This document shows positions 1 through 10,681 of a stretch of DNA of 64,000 nucleotides, piece by piece (within the stretch, counting starts at the first letter, position 1; every line of letters begins with the position of its first letter). The notes beneath the pieces were generated by a model. It searched no databases. It was not told the DNA's origin and saw only the letters and a program-made list of their open reading frames with translations. Origin of the DNA: Beta vulgaris subsp. vulgaris (taxonomy: Eukaryota; Streptophyta; Magnoliopsida; Caryophyllales; Amaranthaceae); NCBI RefSeq assembly GCF_026745355.1, contig NC_079206.1:12705779-12769778 (forward strand), written 5' to 3'. Both the position numbers and the translations under genes were made by a program.

Positions 1-636
1 TACGGGTAGTTTTCAAGTTTGAAGATTTTTTTTTTTAAATACCAAAAGCATGATGATGATGATTTGTAGATGATTCCTGATGATGATACTTGATGATAAT
101 TGTTCAAGCAAATTTTGGATCTAATGGAAAATAGGAATAAGTATGATTTTAAATAATTGTTGTGGGTTGACAAAGAATAACAAGATATTGATAATCAACT
201 AAGAGAAGTTCGTATACATGTATTGAGTATAATAATGTAGAATGTGTATATTTTTTCAGTGGCCATTTATTGATGGCTTTATTTATAACTGTGCCCCCAC
301 TCAACGGCACTCCACAAATTAAAGCTAGGGAGTAGTTGATACCTTTCCTATTCTTTAGGCTCACCACCAATATAATTTGTTATAATGGGGATCAAGTCCT
401 AGTATATCAAACGAAGCATGATCATGACATAAAATTTGCTGTTCTTAAGAGAGATTGGGCCCAATGAGCCGATCGTGCATATCCAGGTCGACGTAGAAGG
501 AAGATCTTATGGCTTCTTGAGACAAAATTCTACGAATAATAACACGGTCCATTTGTGATTGAAACAAACAACTAAATCAAGAAAATACCTTTCTTTGATC
601 TGCGATTGAAAGAAAGAACTGAAATCAAGAAAATAC
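1..636. other. AT-rich intergenic sequence, no gene seen
   Basis: The first 120 bases carry a degenerate TGA/GATGAT trinucleotide run. No open frame here looks coding. Positions 500-636 contain two similar blocks of the form tctttgatc..gattgaaag next to the B3 fragment, as if a short intronic stretch had been duplicated. Confidence 0.5.
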
Positions 637-890
637 CTTTTTCTTCTCCTCAATTGCCGCCGTATTCTCATCCACGACGGGAAGAAGGTGTGACGACCTG
701 TTGATTGAAAAACTAGGCGGCTCGGCAACGTCGTTTGATACCACCCGCATGTTTAATTTCCCATTTTCCCATGAAAAGTCGACTTTGTCTCCTATCCGGA
801 GACCGCGGTCATTGACGAAAGCTTTCCAACCCACTCGAAGCCACCGTCTACACGCTATCGGTAGACGTGGCCGGATGACATAGGAAATCA
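637..890 (-). pseudogene. B3 DNA-binding domain fragment (C-terminal half)
   Basis: On the minus strand an open frame reads through residues GWKAFVNDRGLRIGDKVDF, the typical second half of a plant B3 domain (Trp/Phe, then L-x-x-GD, then a beta strand). It continues with a Ser/Pro tail ending in EEKKK, directly followed by a plausible splice donor (aag|gtattttc) at 636/637. The N-terminal half of the B3 domain and any start codon are missing on the upstream (higher-coordinate) side, where the frame runs into AT-rich sequence. B3 proteins are plant transcription factors (ARF, RAV and REM families). This piece could not bind DNA normally. It is either a decayed gene fragment or one exon of a gene whose other exons lie beyond the left edge or are too diverged to see. 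Confidence 0.55.
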
Positions 891-1277
891 AGTAATTTTT
901 GTTACAGCCCCGTTTCTGAGATTTTGGAGGCTCAAGGGCAAACCTACATATTAGGACCCTGATTAAGTCCAAGTTTTTTGAATGTTTTATTTTTCGGTCT
1001 ATACCAAAAAATAAACAATTTTTTGGTCCGAAATTTTTGAAAGAGACGTTAAGATAAGGATGTAAGTACTTATCATTTAATATGTCAATCAGAAACCAAA
1101 AAAAAAAAGAAATTGGAAAGATGCAGCAACCTGGACCGAAATAAAGTGATAGAAAATAATTGAAATTTATATTAGATAATATCAAAAATTTATTAAAAAT
1201 GGATTAAGGGTCTGTTCTTTTTAATTAATTTGCTTTGCACAATTTTTAATAAAATATTATGAACTAATCTAAGGTAG

Positions 1278-1749
1278 TGTTTGGGAATGAGCATTTCATT
1301 TGAAATGATTCATTTGAAATTTGTATTCTCAAATCATGGAATTTAAAATCAAATTCATTTTTTGGTAAACTTAAGAATTTCAAATTTAGGATTTCAAATC
1401 CATCTCAAATGTTTGACTTACCATAGAATTTACAGAGAGAAGATCAAATAGTTAAAAGTTAGAGATTTGTTAATGGAGGAAAAGAAAGCTAAGAGATTCG
1501 TTAATGGAGGAGAGAGAAAGTTAGGAATATGTTGAACACTTGAAGAGGAAAATAGAAAATAGTTAGGGTTTAGAATTTGCAAATCACACCCTTGCACATG
1601 GAATTTCAGAATTCTTAAAATTGGGATATTATTATAGAGGTTGGAATTTGATTGGAATTGGGCCAATTCCAATTCCTAATTTCTGGATTTCCCAAACATG
1701 TCATTTGGCCCAATTCCACATTTAGAAATGAAATGCTCATTCCCAAACA
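1278..1749. mobile_element. MITE with perfect 22-bp terminal inverted repeats
   Basis: The left end starts gtttgggaatgagcat at 1279. Its exact reverse complement closes the element at 1748 (atgctcattcccaaac). The inverted repeat is 22 bp without mismatch. The interior of about 470 bp is AT-rich and has no coding potential. The GTTTGGGAATG end type is common in plant DNA-transposon MITEs. I could not fix a target-site duplication, so the superfamily is open. Confidence 0.75.
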
Positions 1750-2712
1750 TAACATAAACATATTCAGAACAAAAAAACAACAGGGGTAAAATTAAATTTA
1801 TCATTTTATTATTTCGATTCATTATGCAGTTCTACAATATACAAATATCAAAATTTTATATTAAATGAAAATACAAGTGGGAGTATAAGACTAAAAACTA
1901 TAGAAAGATTGAAATTTATATGCATTAACAACCTTTAAGGGTTTACAACATGACATAAAGATATAAAAGCATATTTTCATATCCTAATTTGTCTACTGCT
2001 ACGGCCCAATCTATTTTCGAGTTCAGTCTTTCATTAAAATTATTCAGCAACAATATGATTTCACAAAACTTATTCAAGTTTTCAGAAAAATTAAATTGAT
2101 TTAATGTATAATACTTAGTTACTATGAAAAAATACAGTGTGTCATTGAAATTCTCAAATAATTATAATAATTCTTGGTCGAAAAATGAAGTAATAAAATT
2201 CAGAATTTGCAAAACCTAAAAAAATCGAATAAAGAACAAAAATTACAAAGAAAAAAGAGAAATTACCCAAAAATTTTGAGCGTTTGACATTGAATTGAGA
2301 TAAAAGTGGGAGAATTGAATTAGAAACTTAATTCGCAATAAGCTTAATTGTCGGCAGCATTAGCAGTTTGGAGTGATCTTTTCTTTTCCATTTTTTTCTT
2401 TTTTTTCTTTTATTCTCTCTTACCTTTACTTAGTTGGGTTATGTGTTTTGGGACCTGGGCACCTGCCCCTCTCGCCCATGCTCAAATACGGCCCTGCCAA
2501 TATTCTCTTATTGACTTACTTAAATACTTCGTACAACAGTTATGATAAAGAATGAATCTTTTCAAATCAATCTTCAAGTTACTAAAAGTAAATATTATGT
2601 GGATATATTTCATGCTTTATTCTATCCTTGATTTTAGGTGTAAATATATTATAGTAGTACTTATTAGAGGCATTATTCTTGCCGTAAATTAGTTCCTTGT
2701 ATCTATATTCTA
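1750..2712. other. AT-rich intergenic sequence
   Basis: No convincing gene. Positions 2440-2510 are unusually GC-rich for the neighbourhood (gggacctgggcacctgcccc) and look like a scrap of another repeat. The open frames there are low-complexity Phe/Ser runs and are not accepted as genes. Confidence 0.4.
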
Positions 2713-3309
2713 CTAGAATTTTTGCACGCGATGCGTGTTTGAATTTTTTTCGAAACAGAAACTCGATTTTCTTCGGCATAAGAGTCAAAATTTGAACATT
2801 AGACATACGAAGTATAATTGTTTTTAGTTGCAAAAATTAATTGGTTTAGTTTATGTCACTTAAGTCTCACCATTCTTTTTTTTTTAACTTTTCAAAGTTA
2901 AATTCTATAAAATTAAATTCTATGAACAAAATAGAAATTTCATTGAATTTATTTATGATTTCTGATATTATAATTTTATAGTTGATTTTTGAATTAAGTA
3001 CACTACTTCATAAATTGTAAAGAAAGTGGACACTTTGATTTCAAGTCAATTTTTTCATAGGTTGTAGTTTGTAAGTGAATTTTTAAATTTTTGTAAAGTT
3101 TCCTCATTTTAGTGATTTGCATAACGTAAATTATGCAATTTTATGATTTTAGTTGACTTGTGAGTGATTGTTATAATTATATTTTTGGTATCTTTGTTTG
3201 AAACCCCCTTTGATTTGTAAGTGAATTTGTAATTTAGAATGGGAAGGAGGGCAAAATAGACATTTCAAAAAAGGACACCATTGCTCCCCTTTTCCTTATA
3301 TAATAGAGA
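2713..3309 (-). mobile_element. Short non-autonomous Helitron
   Basis: Read on the minus strand, it begins TCTCTATTATATAAGG at 3309, preceded by A. It ends with a GC-rich hairpin (cacgcatcgcgtg) followed by caaaaattCTAG at 2713 and a flanking T. This is the Helitron signature: 5' TC, 3' CTRR about 10 nt after a hairpin, inserted between A and T with no target duplication. It is 597 bp and has no Rep/helicase, so it is non-autonomous. Confidence 0.75.
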
Positions 3310-3640
3310 TATATCTATATAAAGCTAAGTATATAATGCTTATTTGTCAAGCTAATATCAATTCCGCCAAATGTCGTCTCCATAATTATCCTCACATTTT
3401 AAATGCAACGTGTAGTCTCTATCTCCAAATTTGCTGATGGGGTAGACTCCATAATCAATTATGTGTGTGCCATATAAGTTTAGGAAATTAAAAGTAATTG
3501 GATCAGTTATAGTAAATTGATTATAAAGGGTAATTCGGTTCCTTAAATTAAGCAAATATTGATTTGAATTGGAAAAAAATATTAAATTTAACTCCTCTTT
3601 TCATTTGCCAAATCAATGGATTGTATAAAATGCTGTGATT
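3310..3640. other. AT-rich sequence without recognised features
   Basis: About 330 bp between the Helitron and the retrocopy. I see no supported gene, repeat end or RNA. Confidence 0.4.
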
Positions 3641-3655
3641 AAGGACAAGATTGTT
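3641..3655 (+). repeat. 15-bp target-site duplication, left copy
   Basis: The sequence aaggacaagattgtt occurs here and again at 4280-4294, directly after an A-tract. A duplication this long next to a poly(A) tail is the mark of target-primed reverse transcription. Confidence 0.8.
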
Positions 3656-4279
3656 TCGTATATACAAGTTATGGATATTCAAGCCTCCCCTCTCCTTTTC
3701 TCTCTCTAAAACCCTAGCCTCCCTTACCCCTTCTTCATCAATTAGGGGGCTGCCATGGATGTTTTCATCCATGGTAAGCCCCTTTTTCCCTTTTATTTTC
3801 AGTTTTTAGTTCATTTTCTTGTTTTGTTCAATAAATTAGTATCTCTTTATGAGATTTTCTCAAACCCTTTTATGGGGTTTTTAGTTTCTGTTTTAGAAAT
3901 CTCCTTCTCCCCTATGGGAGTTGTGAGTATGGTTCTTTTGTTTTTGGTATGAGAAATTATTCTCATTGGTTGAAGTTCGAGATTCAACATGAAGAATTAG
4001 GGTTTCACAACTTCTGTAAAATTATGGAAGACTATTGGAGTACGTTCATCCCAAAATTTTCGCATCTGCAGATTGTATGCCGAACCAGAGCGAACTCACA
4101 GATTGCATTGCTTCAGATGAAGATTTTTATTAAGGCAAAATTAAGTCAAATCTGCGATGTTTACATTTCTAGGGTGATATGTATTTCTATTAGAATTTTA
4201 TGTTTTTCAGAAATGACTTGTAAGTGCCGTTTGGCGAAATATTAATGAAATCCCTTTTCTTTCTTTAAAAAAAAAAAAA
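3656..4279 (+). mobile_element. Non-LTR retrotransposed copy (short LINE derivative)
   Basis: A 624-bp insertion is flanked by a perfect 15-bp direct repeat and ends in a poly(A) run at 4266-4280, so it was placed by target-primed reverse transcription. The 5' part is pyrimidine-rich (ctctctaaaaccctagcctc), followed by gccatggatgttttcatcc. This resembles the 5' leader of plant L1-type LINEs. The 3' part has gtgccgtttggcgaaatatt, then a T-rich stretch and the A-tail. A closely similar 3' motif (gatgccgtttggccttcaat) appears before another A-tail near 40290. Neither ORF1 nor reverse transcriptase fits in this length, so it is an internally deleted LINE or a parasitic derivative. A 98-aa open frame at 3949-4245 has no recognised domain. 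Confidence 0.7.
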
Positions 4280-4475
4280 AAGGACAAGATTGTTCAACAC
4301 CAAAAAAAAGGCAAGATTGTGTTCCTCTAAAAAAAATGCAAGAGATTTTAAAACATTATGCGGTTTTATATATGCGATATTATTATGCAGAAATTTGCGA
4401 GGCACCATTACACACACAAAAGAGTATGCGATAGATGCAGTAGGGTAGAAAACTGAAGACGAGAGCGAAAAGAAC

Positions 4476-4607
4476 ATGCAACACTCAACACTCAACTGTT
4501 GTCCGATCGCTGGTGGCAGAACTCCGGCGGAAGTACCGGTGGCTTCAAGTTCGACAACAAAAGCAGTGGAAAAGATAGTTGTGCAAATGAAAATGAGTTG
4601 GACTTAA
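4476..4607 (+). CDS. Possible 43-aa reading frame, unknown
   Basis: A short frame beginning MQHSTLNCCPIAGGRTPAEV and ending SWT sits in locally GC-richer sequence inside AT-rich surroundings. It might be a captured or decayed first exon. No domain or signal is recognised, and nothing downstream continues it. The length is within what chance allows, so this is a weak call. Confidence 0.15.
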   Translation: MQHSTLNCCPIAGGRTPAEVPVASSSTTKAVEKIVVQMKMSWT

Positions 4608-4958
4608 GAGAGTCCCAATTGAAAATTGGTTTAGAAATTAAGAAAATGATTTTTTTTTTTGGTGAATAATCTAGAAGATCCAGGATGGTGGATTGATTGA
4701 AATCAGGTTCGTAATCATTTGGTGAACTTCATTGAAATTGGAAATAGATTTCTAAATATTATATGGAGAAGAGAAAATGGGACTACATTATAAAGAATAA
4801 TAGAGAGAGAAAAGGAGAAATTGTTTTACTATATCTTTGTAATACTAATACTGAGTACTATAATAAAAAGCATTTTCTAGGATAGTATATAATACAAAGC
4901 TAGGATAATTAAAGAAATTTTATGTTATTGAGGTATACCAATAACTGCGAAGATAAAA

Positions 4959-5717
4959 TCTATACTAATATATTAAAAGGCGTGCGAAAGAACGTTTATG
5001 TGCCACGTGGCACTCTCCTCAAATTTCTAATGCAAATGCTTTATGTTCATGTATACTCCTCACTCTTAAAAAAATGTATAAGCGAAAGGAATCAAACACA
5101 TGACCTTTGAAATGAAAAATAAGCGCTTAACCATCAATACACTATGACTTTGTTGTTTAATGTTTGAAATAAAATATGATAAAGTCTTGTAATAATTGTA
5201 ATTAACTAAAAAGACTTAACAAGTACATACTCCCTCCGTTTTTTCTATTGCTACATTTATGCCATGTCACTTTCAAATTATATTGGAGTGTATTTTTTTA
5301 TCCAATTAATGTAAAATAATGAGAAAACGTGAAAAGTAGTATTTTTTGGTCGAAAAAGAGAAAAACAAATATAAACGTATCAATTTATGGTGGGCCAAAT
5401 AAGAAAAATGTAGAAATTTAAAAAAAACAACCATTTAAGGAAAATGTACGAATTAAAAAAAACGGAGAGAGTACATCTTTAACAATCTTATTACGTAACT
5501 TCCAAGAGAATTTGATGTCATATTCTCTTACCACAATTCTTTTCAAACTCAAAACTTTTTTTTTTTTTTACTTATCACGTCGTGACGTGAATTTTTCAAT
5601 TTCTTAATGGATAAATTAAAAATTACAAAAAGTAGCAGAATAAAATATGAAATTAAAAAGAATAACATATTTGTTTATTGTAACTGACCCGAGGCATCGC
5701 CCGGGCAAAAAAACTAG
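4959..5717 (+). mobile_element. Non-autonomous Helitron, 759 bp (copy 1 of a family)
   Basis: It begins TCTATACTAATATATTAAAA after an A. It ends with the GC-rich palindromic block cccgaggcatcgcccgggc, then aaaaaaaCTAG and a flanking T. A second copy of the same 759-bp length lies at 55753-56511, alignable from end to end by eye. Shared blocks include aaatttctaatgcaaatgct and the stretch cttaaccatcaatacactat. No Rep/helicase is present. The element contains a Stowaway MITE (5230-5471), and the related copy has it in the same place. Confidence 0.8.
5230..5471. mobile_element. Stowaway MITE carried inside the Helitron
   Basis: The left end is TA-ctccctccgttttttc. The right end is the inverted form aaaacggagagag followed by TA. 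CTCCCTCCGT ends with a TA target duplication are diagnostic of Tc1/mariner-related Stowaway MITEs. It is 242 bp with an AT-rich interior. The homologous position in the other Helitron copy (about 55997-56255) carries the same insert, so the MITE entered before that Helitron multiplied. Confidence 0.75.
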
Positions 5718-6404
5718 TACTTAATTGATATATTGGGTCTTGGGAATGATATATACATTTAAATTGACTATAAGGAATAATGGCATAAAACTTACGTGAA
5801 TTTAACGTATCTATGAGACAAGTTTTATCGCTAAAAAATAGTTAAAGTTAAATAATGATCGTAAGCATGTCCATTTTTTTAGGTCCCGTTCTAAGAAAAT
5901 AAGAACAATCCTACTACTAATTATAGATAATTCACAAGTCATAATCTTGCAGCACAAGGGTTGTAAGCCAGTTTTAAACTATTCTCATTACAAGATTCTA
6001 GAATTTTTAATCACAAGGCCATAATAAATATCTCACTTAGAGATTTAGAGATAACCTCATTCATTATAATGAAAATCATGCTATATAAAGCTTTGAGATT
6101 GTTCTTTAATACAATTTAGATAATCATATCATACAAAAATAAAAATATGTAATAAGATAGTTTAATAAGAGAGGGGTTGAGCGGGACTGTAAAAAGCAAG
6201 GAGTAGTTGCATGATTGAGTGCCACAAGTGGCGCGCATTGTGTTTTTATATGAGCCTCTGAATAAAACAATGGGCAAAATAAAAACTTCTTCATTCAACT
6301 ATTTTTGTTTTAAATTTTTTTTCTTTGCTAAGCAAGTAATTATATTAATTAGAGCAAACAATTAAAACCTAAAACCAATGAGGAAGCGAACAAAAAAAGA
6401 GTTG
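5718..6404. other. AT-rich intergenic sequence
   Basis: No supported gene or repeat boundary. An open frame on the minus strand at 6116-6298 is not accepted, because it has no domain and its composition is ordinary. Confidence 0.4.
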
Positions 6405-7252
6405 GGGACTGTTCACCCCAGCTTATTTTCAGTTCAGTTCAGCTCCAATCAGTTCAGTTTAGTTCAGTTCAGTTCAGCTCAACTCTATTCTTTTATAACC
6501 ATTTTGTTAAATATTATTATTATGTTGGTATAATTTATTTTTACTAATTACTCTTTTTTATTATTATTATTATTATATTTTTATATCATTACTATTAAGT
6601 AATAATATTATTATAATAATAATTATTATTATTATTGTTATTGTTGTTGTTTCTATATATTATTTTGTTTATTGTAGCTTTACTCATTATTATTACTATT
6701 ATTGTTATTATTAGAAGGAACATGGTTTAGGTCAAAGCACAAATAAACCCACGTTTTTTAGCTCATAAACCAATCAAATCGCGTCAAAACGGTTTATGAT
6801 GCAATTTTCGCGGTCCAACCCGATCATTATTTTTATGACTAAATATTATTATATTATTAAATCTAATTATTAAGATAGTAATATTAATTTACCTCTTAGA
6901 TATTATTGTTATTATATAATCATCATCAAGTATTAATATATTAACACAAATAATATACAATAATTATTATTAATTATCATTATTATCATTAATTATTATT
7001 ATTAATAATAATTTATGATTATTAATATTATTTATTTATAACTATCATTTAAAAATATCCAAAATACTACTATTATTATTACTTATCGTTATAATTATTG
7101 TTTAATATTCATATTATTATTGTTTAAATATTATTTATATATTTATTACATTTAATTTAATTCAATTCAATTCAATTTAGTTCAGTTCAGTTCAGCTCCA
7201 ATCAGTTCAGTTCAGTTCAGTTCAGCTGTTTTATGCCGAAGAGAACATGCCC
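6405..7252 (+). mobile_element. (TTCAG)n-array element, copy 1 (848 bp)
   Basis: The left end is gggactgttcaccccagc, followed by runs of TTCAG. The right end is TTCAG runs, then ctgttttatgccgaagag and aacatgccc. It is flanked by the 3-bp direct repeat TTG (6402-6404 and 7253-7255). The interior is almost pure AT-rich TTATTA-type sequence, with one block at 6720-6835 that is not simple. Related copies lie at 12085-12428, 12463-19107 (opposite orientation, split) and 42794-43011. No protein is encoded, so it must be moved by a protein supplied elsewhere. A 3-bp duplication would fit the CACTA or Harbinger superfamilies, but the ends are neither CACTA nor a clear Harbinger type. Confidence 0.7.
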
Positions 7253-7704
7253 TTGGTTGGTCACATGTTTTATCATGACATTAGCTACATCAACCACTGT
7301 ACATACGGGTCATAAGTCGATTATAAAATTTATTTTAATACACGATATGATTATGAAAACTTGAAATCAATCAGCTACTATTCAAATTATGATTTTAGGA
7401 GAAACATCCTAAAATTTTAAATTTATAAACAAAGTATTCCCCCGCATTTTAATGTAATTTTGTTTCATTTATGTATTTATAATTGTATATATCACGATTA
7501 CAAGATTTTTAATGTTTAAAAATGTTGTAACAAAGGACATTTATATATATTAAATATAATTTTACATTTATATTCTTTTAATCTTAAAATAAATGGATTC
7601 GAATAATTATGGATTCAATATATTTCAAATAAAAACAACTACGTAATATACAAAACAATTGTTATACATTATACACGGCTCCAAATCATTTCTACATAAA
7701 ACCT

Positions 7705-7735
7705 CCCGTGCATTTTTGCACGGGTGAAAAGTTAG
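7705..7735 (+). mobile_element. Helitron 3' terminus (plus strand)
   Basis: A perfect 8-bp hairpin stem (cccgtgca / tgcacggg) is followed 11 nt later by TTAG and then T. This is the layout of a Helitron 3' end. The element body would extend leftwards, but I could not find its 5' TC start. Confidence 0.55.
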
Positions 7736-7748
7736 TACACTATATATA

Positions 7749-7779
7749 CTAGTTTTTTACTCGTGGAAAAATGCACGGG
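7749..7779 (-). mobile_element. Helitron 3' terminus (minus strand)
   Basis: Read on the minus strand: cccgtgcatttttccacgag, then taaaaaCTAG and a flanking T. It faces the terminus at 7705-7735 across about 13 bp, so two related Helitron tails sit tail to tail. The 5' end of this one, to the right, was not found. Confidence 0.55.
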
Positions 7780-8074
7780 AAGTTTTATAGTAAATATGAT
7801 TTTGACCATGCATAATGCGCGGGATTTGTTTTGTTTATTAAGTAGTTGATTATTATTCATAAGCATTAACCAAGTTATAAGTAGGTCTCTAGCGTTAAGA
7901 CCCGTGTAAAAATATATTATATGCTACTTCATCTCTAACTTTTAGACCTAAAATATTCCAACAAAACTGAATATATTGCATATATTCAATAATTGCATCA
8001 AAAGTTGATAAACTATAAGATATTGAATCATATATTAATGATATTTCTCCTTAAATTATGTTGTGTGAATTTGT

Positions 8075-8093
8075 GTGTATATATATATATATA

Positions 8094-8142
<49 letters not shown>
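8075..8142. repeat. (TA)n microsatellite
   Basis: A nearly pure TA dinucleotide run interrupted by ataatata. The open frame through it (Tyr-Ile repeats) is an artefact. Confidence 0.85.
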
Positions 8143-8149
8143 TAGTGGT

Positions 8150-9490
8150 TTGATTGCGCGTGTTAAGTTAGAAGTAGCTATATTAGTTTTGACATTAGTT
8201 AAATTATCTATCCTGGTTTATGCAAAAAAATTAAAAGCAACCAATGTATACCATTACAAACCTAGTAGCATGACTACTTCTAGCTCTAGCATACCGTGAA
8301 CATGACATTCCAAAATGTCTTGAACTTGGCAAAAAGTTATGAACAACCACTTATCTCTATACTAACATTACCAATACGTAAAAGTTGAAGGTGCTTGTTC
8401 AAAGTAATGTGTTCCTCCAATTTATTTTCCTCGCTGTTGTGTGTGATGTGTGGTGCTGCTCGCAAGCCACCACGCTGTTGTTGTTGGTTCGTCACTGCTG
8501 TTGTTGATGTTCTTGCCGTCTCTTTCGTCGGAGCTTCCCTCTCCTCCGCTCTTGTTGTTGTTGGTTGTCGTTGTTGTTGATGGTCCGACCGAAAGTTTCG
8601 ATCAGACATTCTGATACAATACTTTCACTTTTTTAATAGCTACTGATAATATTATTTTTTTGGAGGGAGATAAAAAGGTAATCTTTGTAGGCCGTTAATT
8701 CAGAGAAAGCTTAAGCAATCAATCCCAAACCGAATAATTAAAGTATAGACAAAGAAGAGGCCGTAGCCGGTTGGCAACAGACAGATTGAATAAAGTATCA
8801 AGCAAAGTGTAAGAGATTACATTAATCTATTAATAATGGTTGTCGATTTAGATTAGAAGCTACAAATAGATTAATAGTATTATGATGTTAATTAACAATT
8901 TAAATTTTCTTAAACAACGTTAATCACATGAACTTGTCTTTATAGCATCTAATGTTACCAGGATTTGGTCTTCTCACCAGCGTGCAAAGTTAGACTAAAC
9001 ATCGGCGAAAAGGATGGCAGTAAACTTGCCTCAGTTTATAAATGCGAATATGCTTTATTCACCTTAAATCAAATTATTCTGTTTTATAATCTTTGTAGAA
9101 TAAAATTGATTATTATAGTAGGGAGTTTGTCTTGCAAGAGACCGTCTACTTTTAAATTAAAATTGGGCAATGGTAAGGCTAATATTAAAAAGAGAATTGG
9201 CCCAGTAATGACTAGGTTAATTTCTTCCGATGACTAGTTTAATACATTTAGTGACTATGTCTACTTTTATATTAAAATTAGACCGTCTCTTTTAATATTT
9301 CTCGTATAGGAGGATGGTTAAACATCATCCTTAAATTACTTAAAATCCTCCTAACTCTCTTCTAAAGTACTATTATATTCTTATAATATATTTTTTTATT
9401 TTTTACTCCAACTTAACTCCTCTTCTAATTCATCTCTTCTCTCATTTTCGCCATTAACACCGACGAACACAAAATTCCGACGAGATAATT
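8150..9490. other. Intergenic sequence with TTG-rich patch
   Basis: Positions 8440-8600 are rich in TTG/GTT triplets (gttgttgttggtt), giving Gln/Thr-rich or Val-rich open frames on either strand. Neither is accepted as a gene. Positions 9128-9300 contain diverged agaccgtct blocks that look like a worn repeat. Nothing else is supported. Confidence 0.4.
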
Positions 9491-9498
9491 TTTTTTAA

Positions 9499-9725
9499 TG
9501 AATTCCATGGACACAACGTGTGGCCTGGACGTTGTGTCCATGGACACGTCTGGCCTGGACGTTGCATCCATGGACACAACTTCTTGGCCAGACGTTGTGT
9601 CCATGGACACAACTCCAGGACACAACATGTGTCAAAGTTATGTCCATGGACACAACGTCTGGCTTGGACGTTGTGTGGACACAACGGGTGGCTTGGACGT
9701 TGTATGAACACACCGTCTAGGCTAC
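9499..9725. repeat. Palindromic minisatellite (ccatggacacaacgtc units)
   Basis: About seven imperfect units of roughly 30 bp alternate between gacgttgtgtccatgg and ccatggacacaacgtc, so each junction forms a near-perfect palindrome centred on ccatgg. It yields open frames in several frames on both strands (VSMDTTSG-type repeats), which shows they follow from the repeat and not from selection. Confidence 0.75.
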
Positions 9726-9744
9726 ACGTTAGCCCATGGAATTA

Positions 9745-10393
9745 GTTTTTCTAACAAAATATCTTGCTTAAAAAAAATTACGTCGTCGGAAGACATTGTT
9801 GTCGTCGGTGGTAATTGTCGATGGATTGGTGGTTAGTGATTTTAGGTGGTGGTGGAGGGAGAGTTGTAAACGCAGTCAAGGGTATGATGGTACATTTACA
9901 TGGTAGTTGGGGAGATTTTAAATAATTTCAGGACGATGCGTAGAAGTTCATGTTATTTATTACCCATTTACTCTGATTTCTCTTTTTTTTTCAAATACTT
10001 ACTATGTTTTAAAATAGTTGGATCGTTTGTTTTTTCGCATTTGACAAAATGCGCTTTTTTCAACCTTGATATTTCTAATTGCGTATAAGTAAAAATTATA
10101 AAAAATTGATATTTGAAATCCGGATTTTAGACGAACTTAACAACATCCTGCTTGACTATATTTATTTTTTCTTATATAATAGTAACATGAAGCTTGTCGA
10201 ATTTGATTGATGAATAGTGACCAAATGTCAAACGGTGGAACTATTTTGAAACGAAGGAAGTTATAGCAAGAAGAAAGACATTGTTGTCTAATGTACCAAC
10301 ACCTATCCAAACCTTATTAACTCGGCTTATCAATTTTTTAAATGTAGGATGAAAGGATAAGAAAATCCCCATCTCTTAGAGTATTTAGTGGAA
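9745..10393. other. Intergenic sequence
   Basis: Positions 9780-9870 are GT-rich (gtcgtcggtggtaattgtcg) and could be the remains of a gene flanking the minisatellite, but no protein is recognisable. The rest is AT-rich with no supported feature. Confidence 0.35.
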
Positions 10394-10681
10394 TCTATAT
10401 ATATCTAAAACCAAAACAAACAAATGTCATGCTGCCACATGTACTCTCCCCTCCCCCACACAATCAAATGAGACATTAAGCAATAAAAATGTTTGTTTCA
10501 AGACTCAAACCCGTGACCTCTCATTTGATATGCTAATGCATTAACCAACTACACTAGACTACTCATGTTGGTGTTTGTGAGGGAAAAAATCATTTAAATA
10601 CAAGATACTATTTCTTTTTTCGAAGACTTCAAATGCACATTGATAAATAATACGAAGCGTATCGTCCGGGACAAAAACTAG
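10394..10681 (+). mobile_element. Short non-autonomous Helitron (288 bp)
   Basis: It starts TCTATATATATCTAAAACC after an A. It ends tacgaagcgtatcgtccggg, then acaaaaaCTAG and T. It shares the internal layout of the 759-bp Helitrons: a gccacatg..ctctcc block near the 5' end and a tcaaacccgtgacctctcat block in the middle. It is a shorter relative. Confidence 0.65.

Noticed and set aside
1197..1225. ttaagggtctgttcttttta as another (TTCAG)n element end
   Set aside because: Only one end is present, with no arrays and no partner, so it may be chance.
9425..9745. Six overlapping open frames on both strands (SMDTTSG-like)
   Set aside because: These are produced by the palindromic minisatellite; there is no domain and no preference for one frame.
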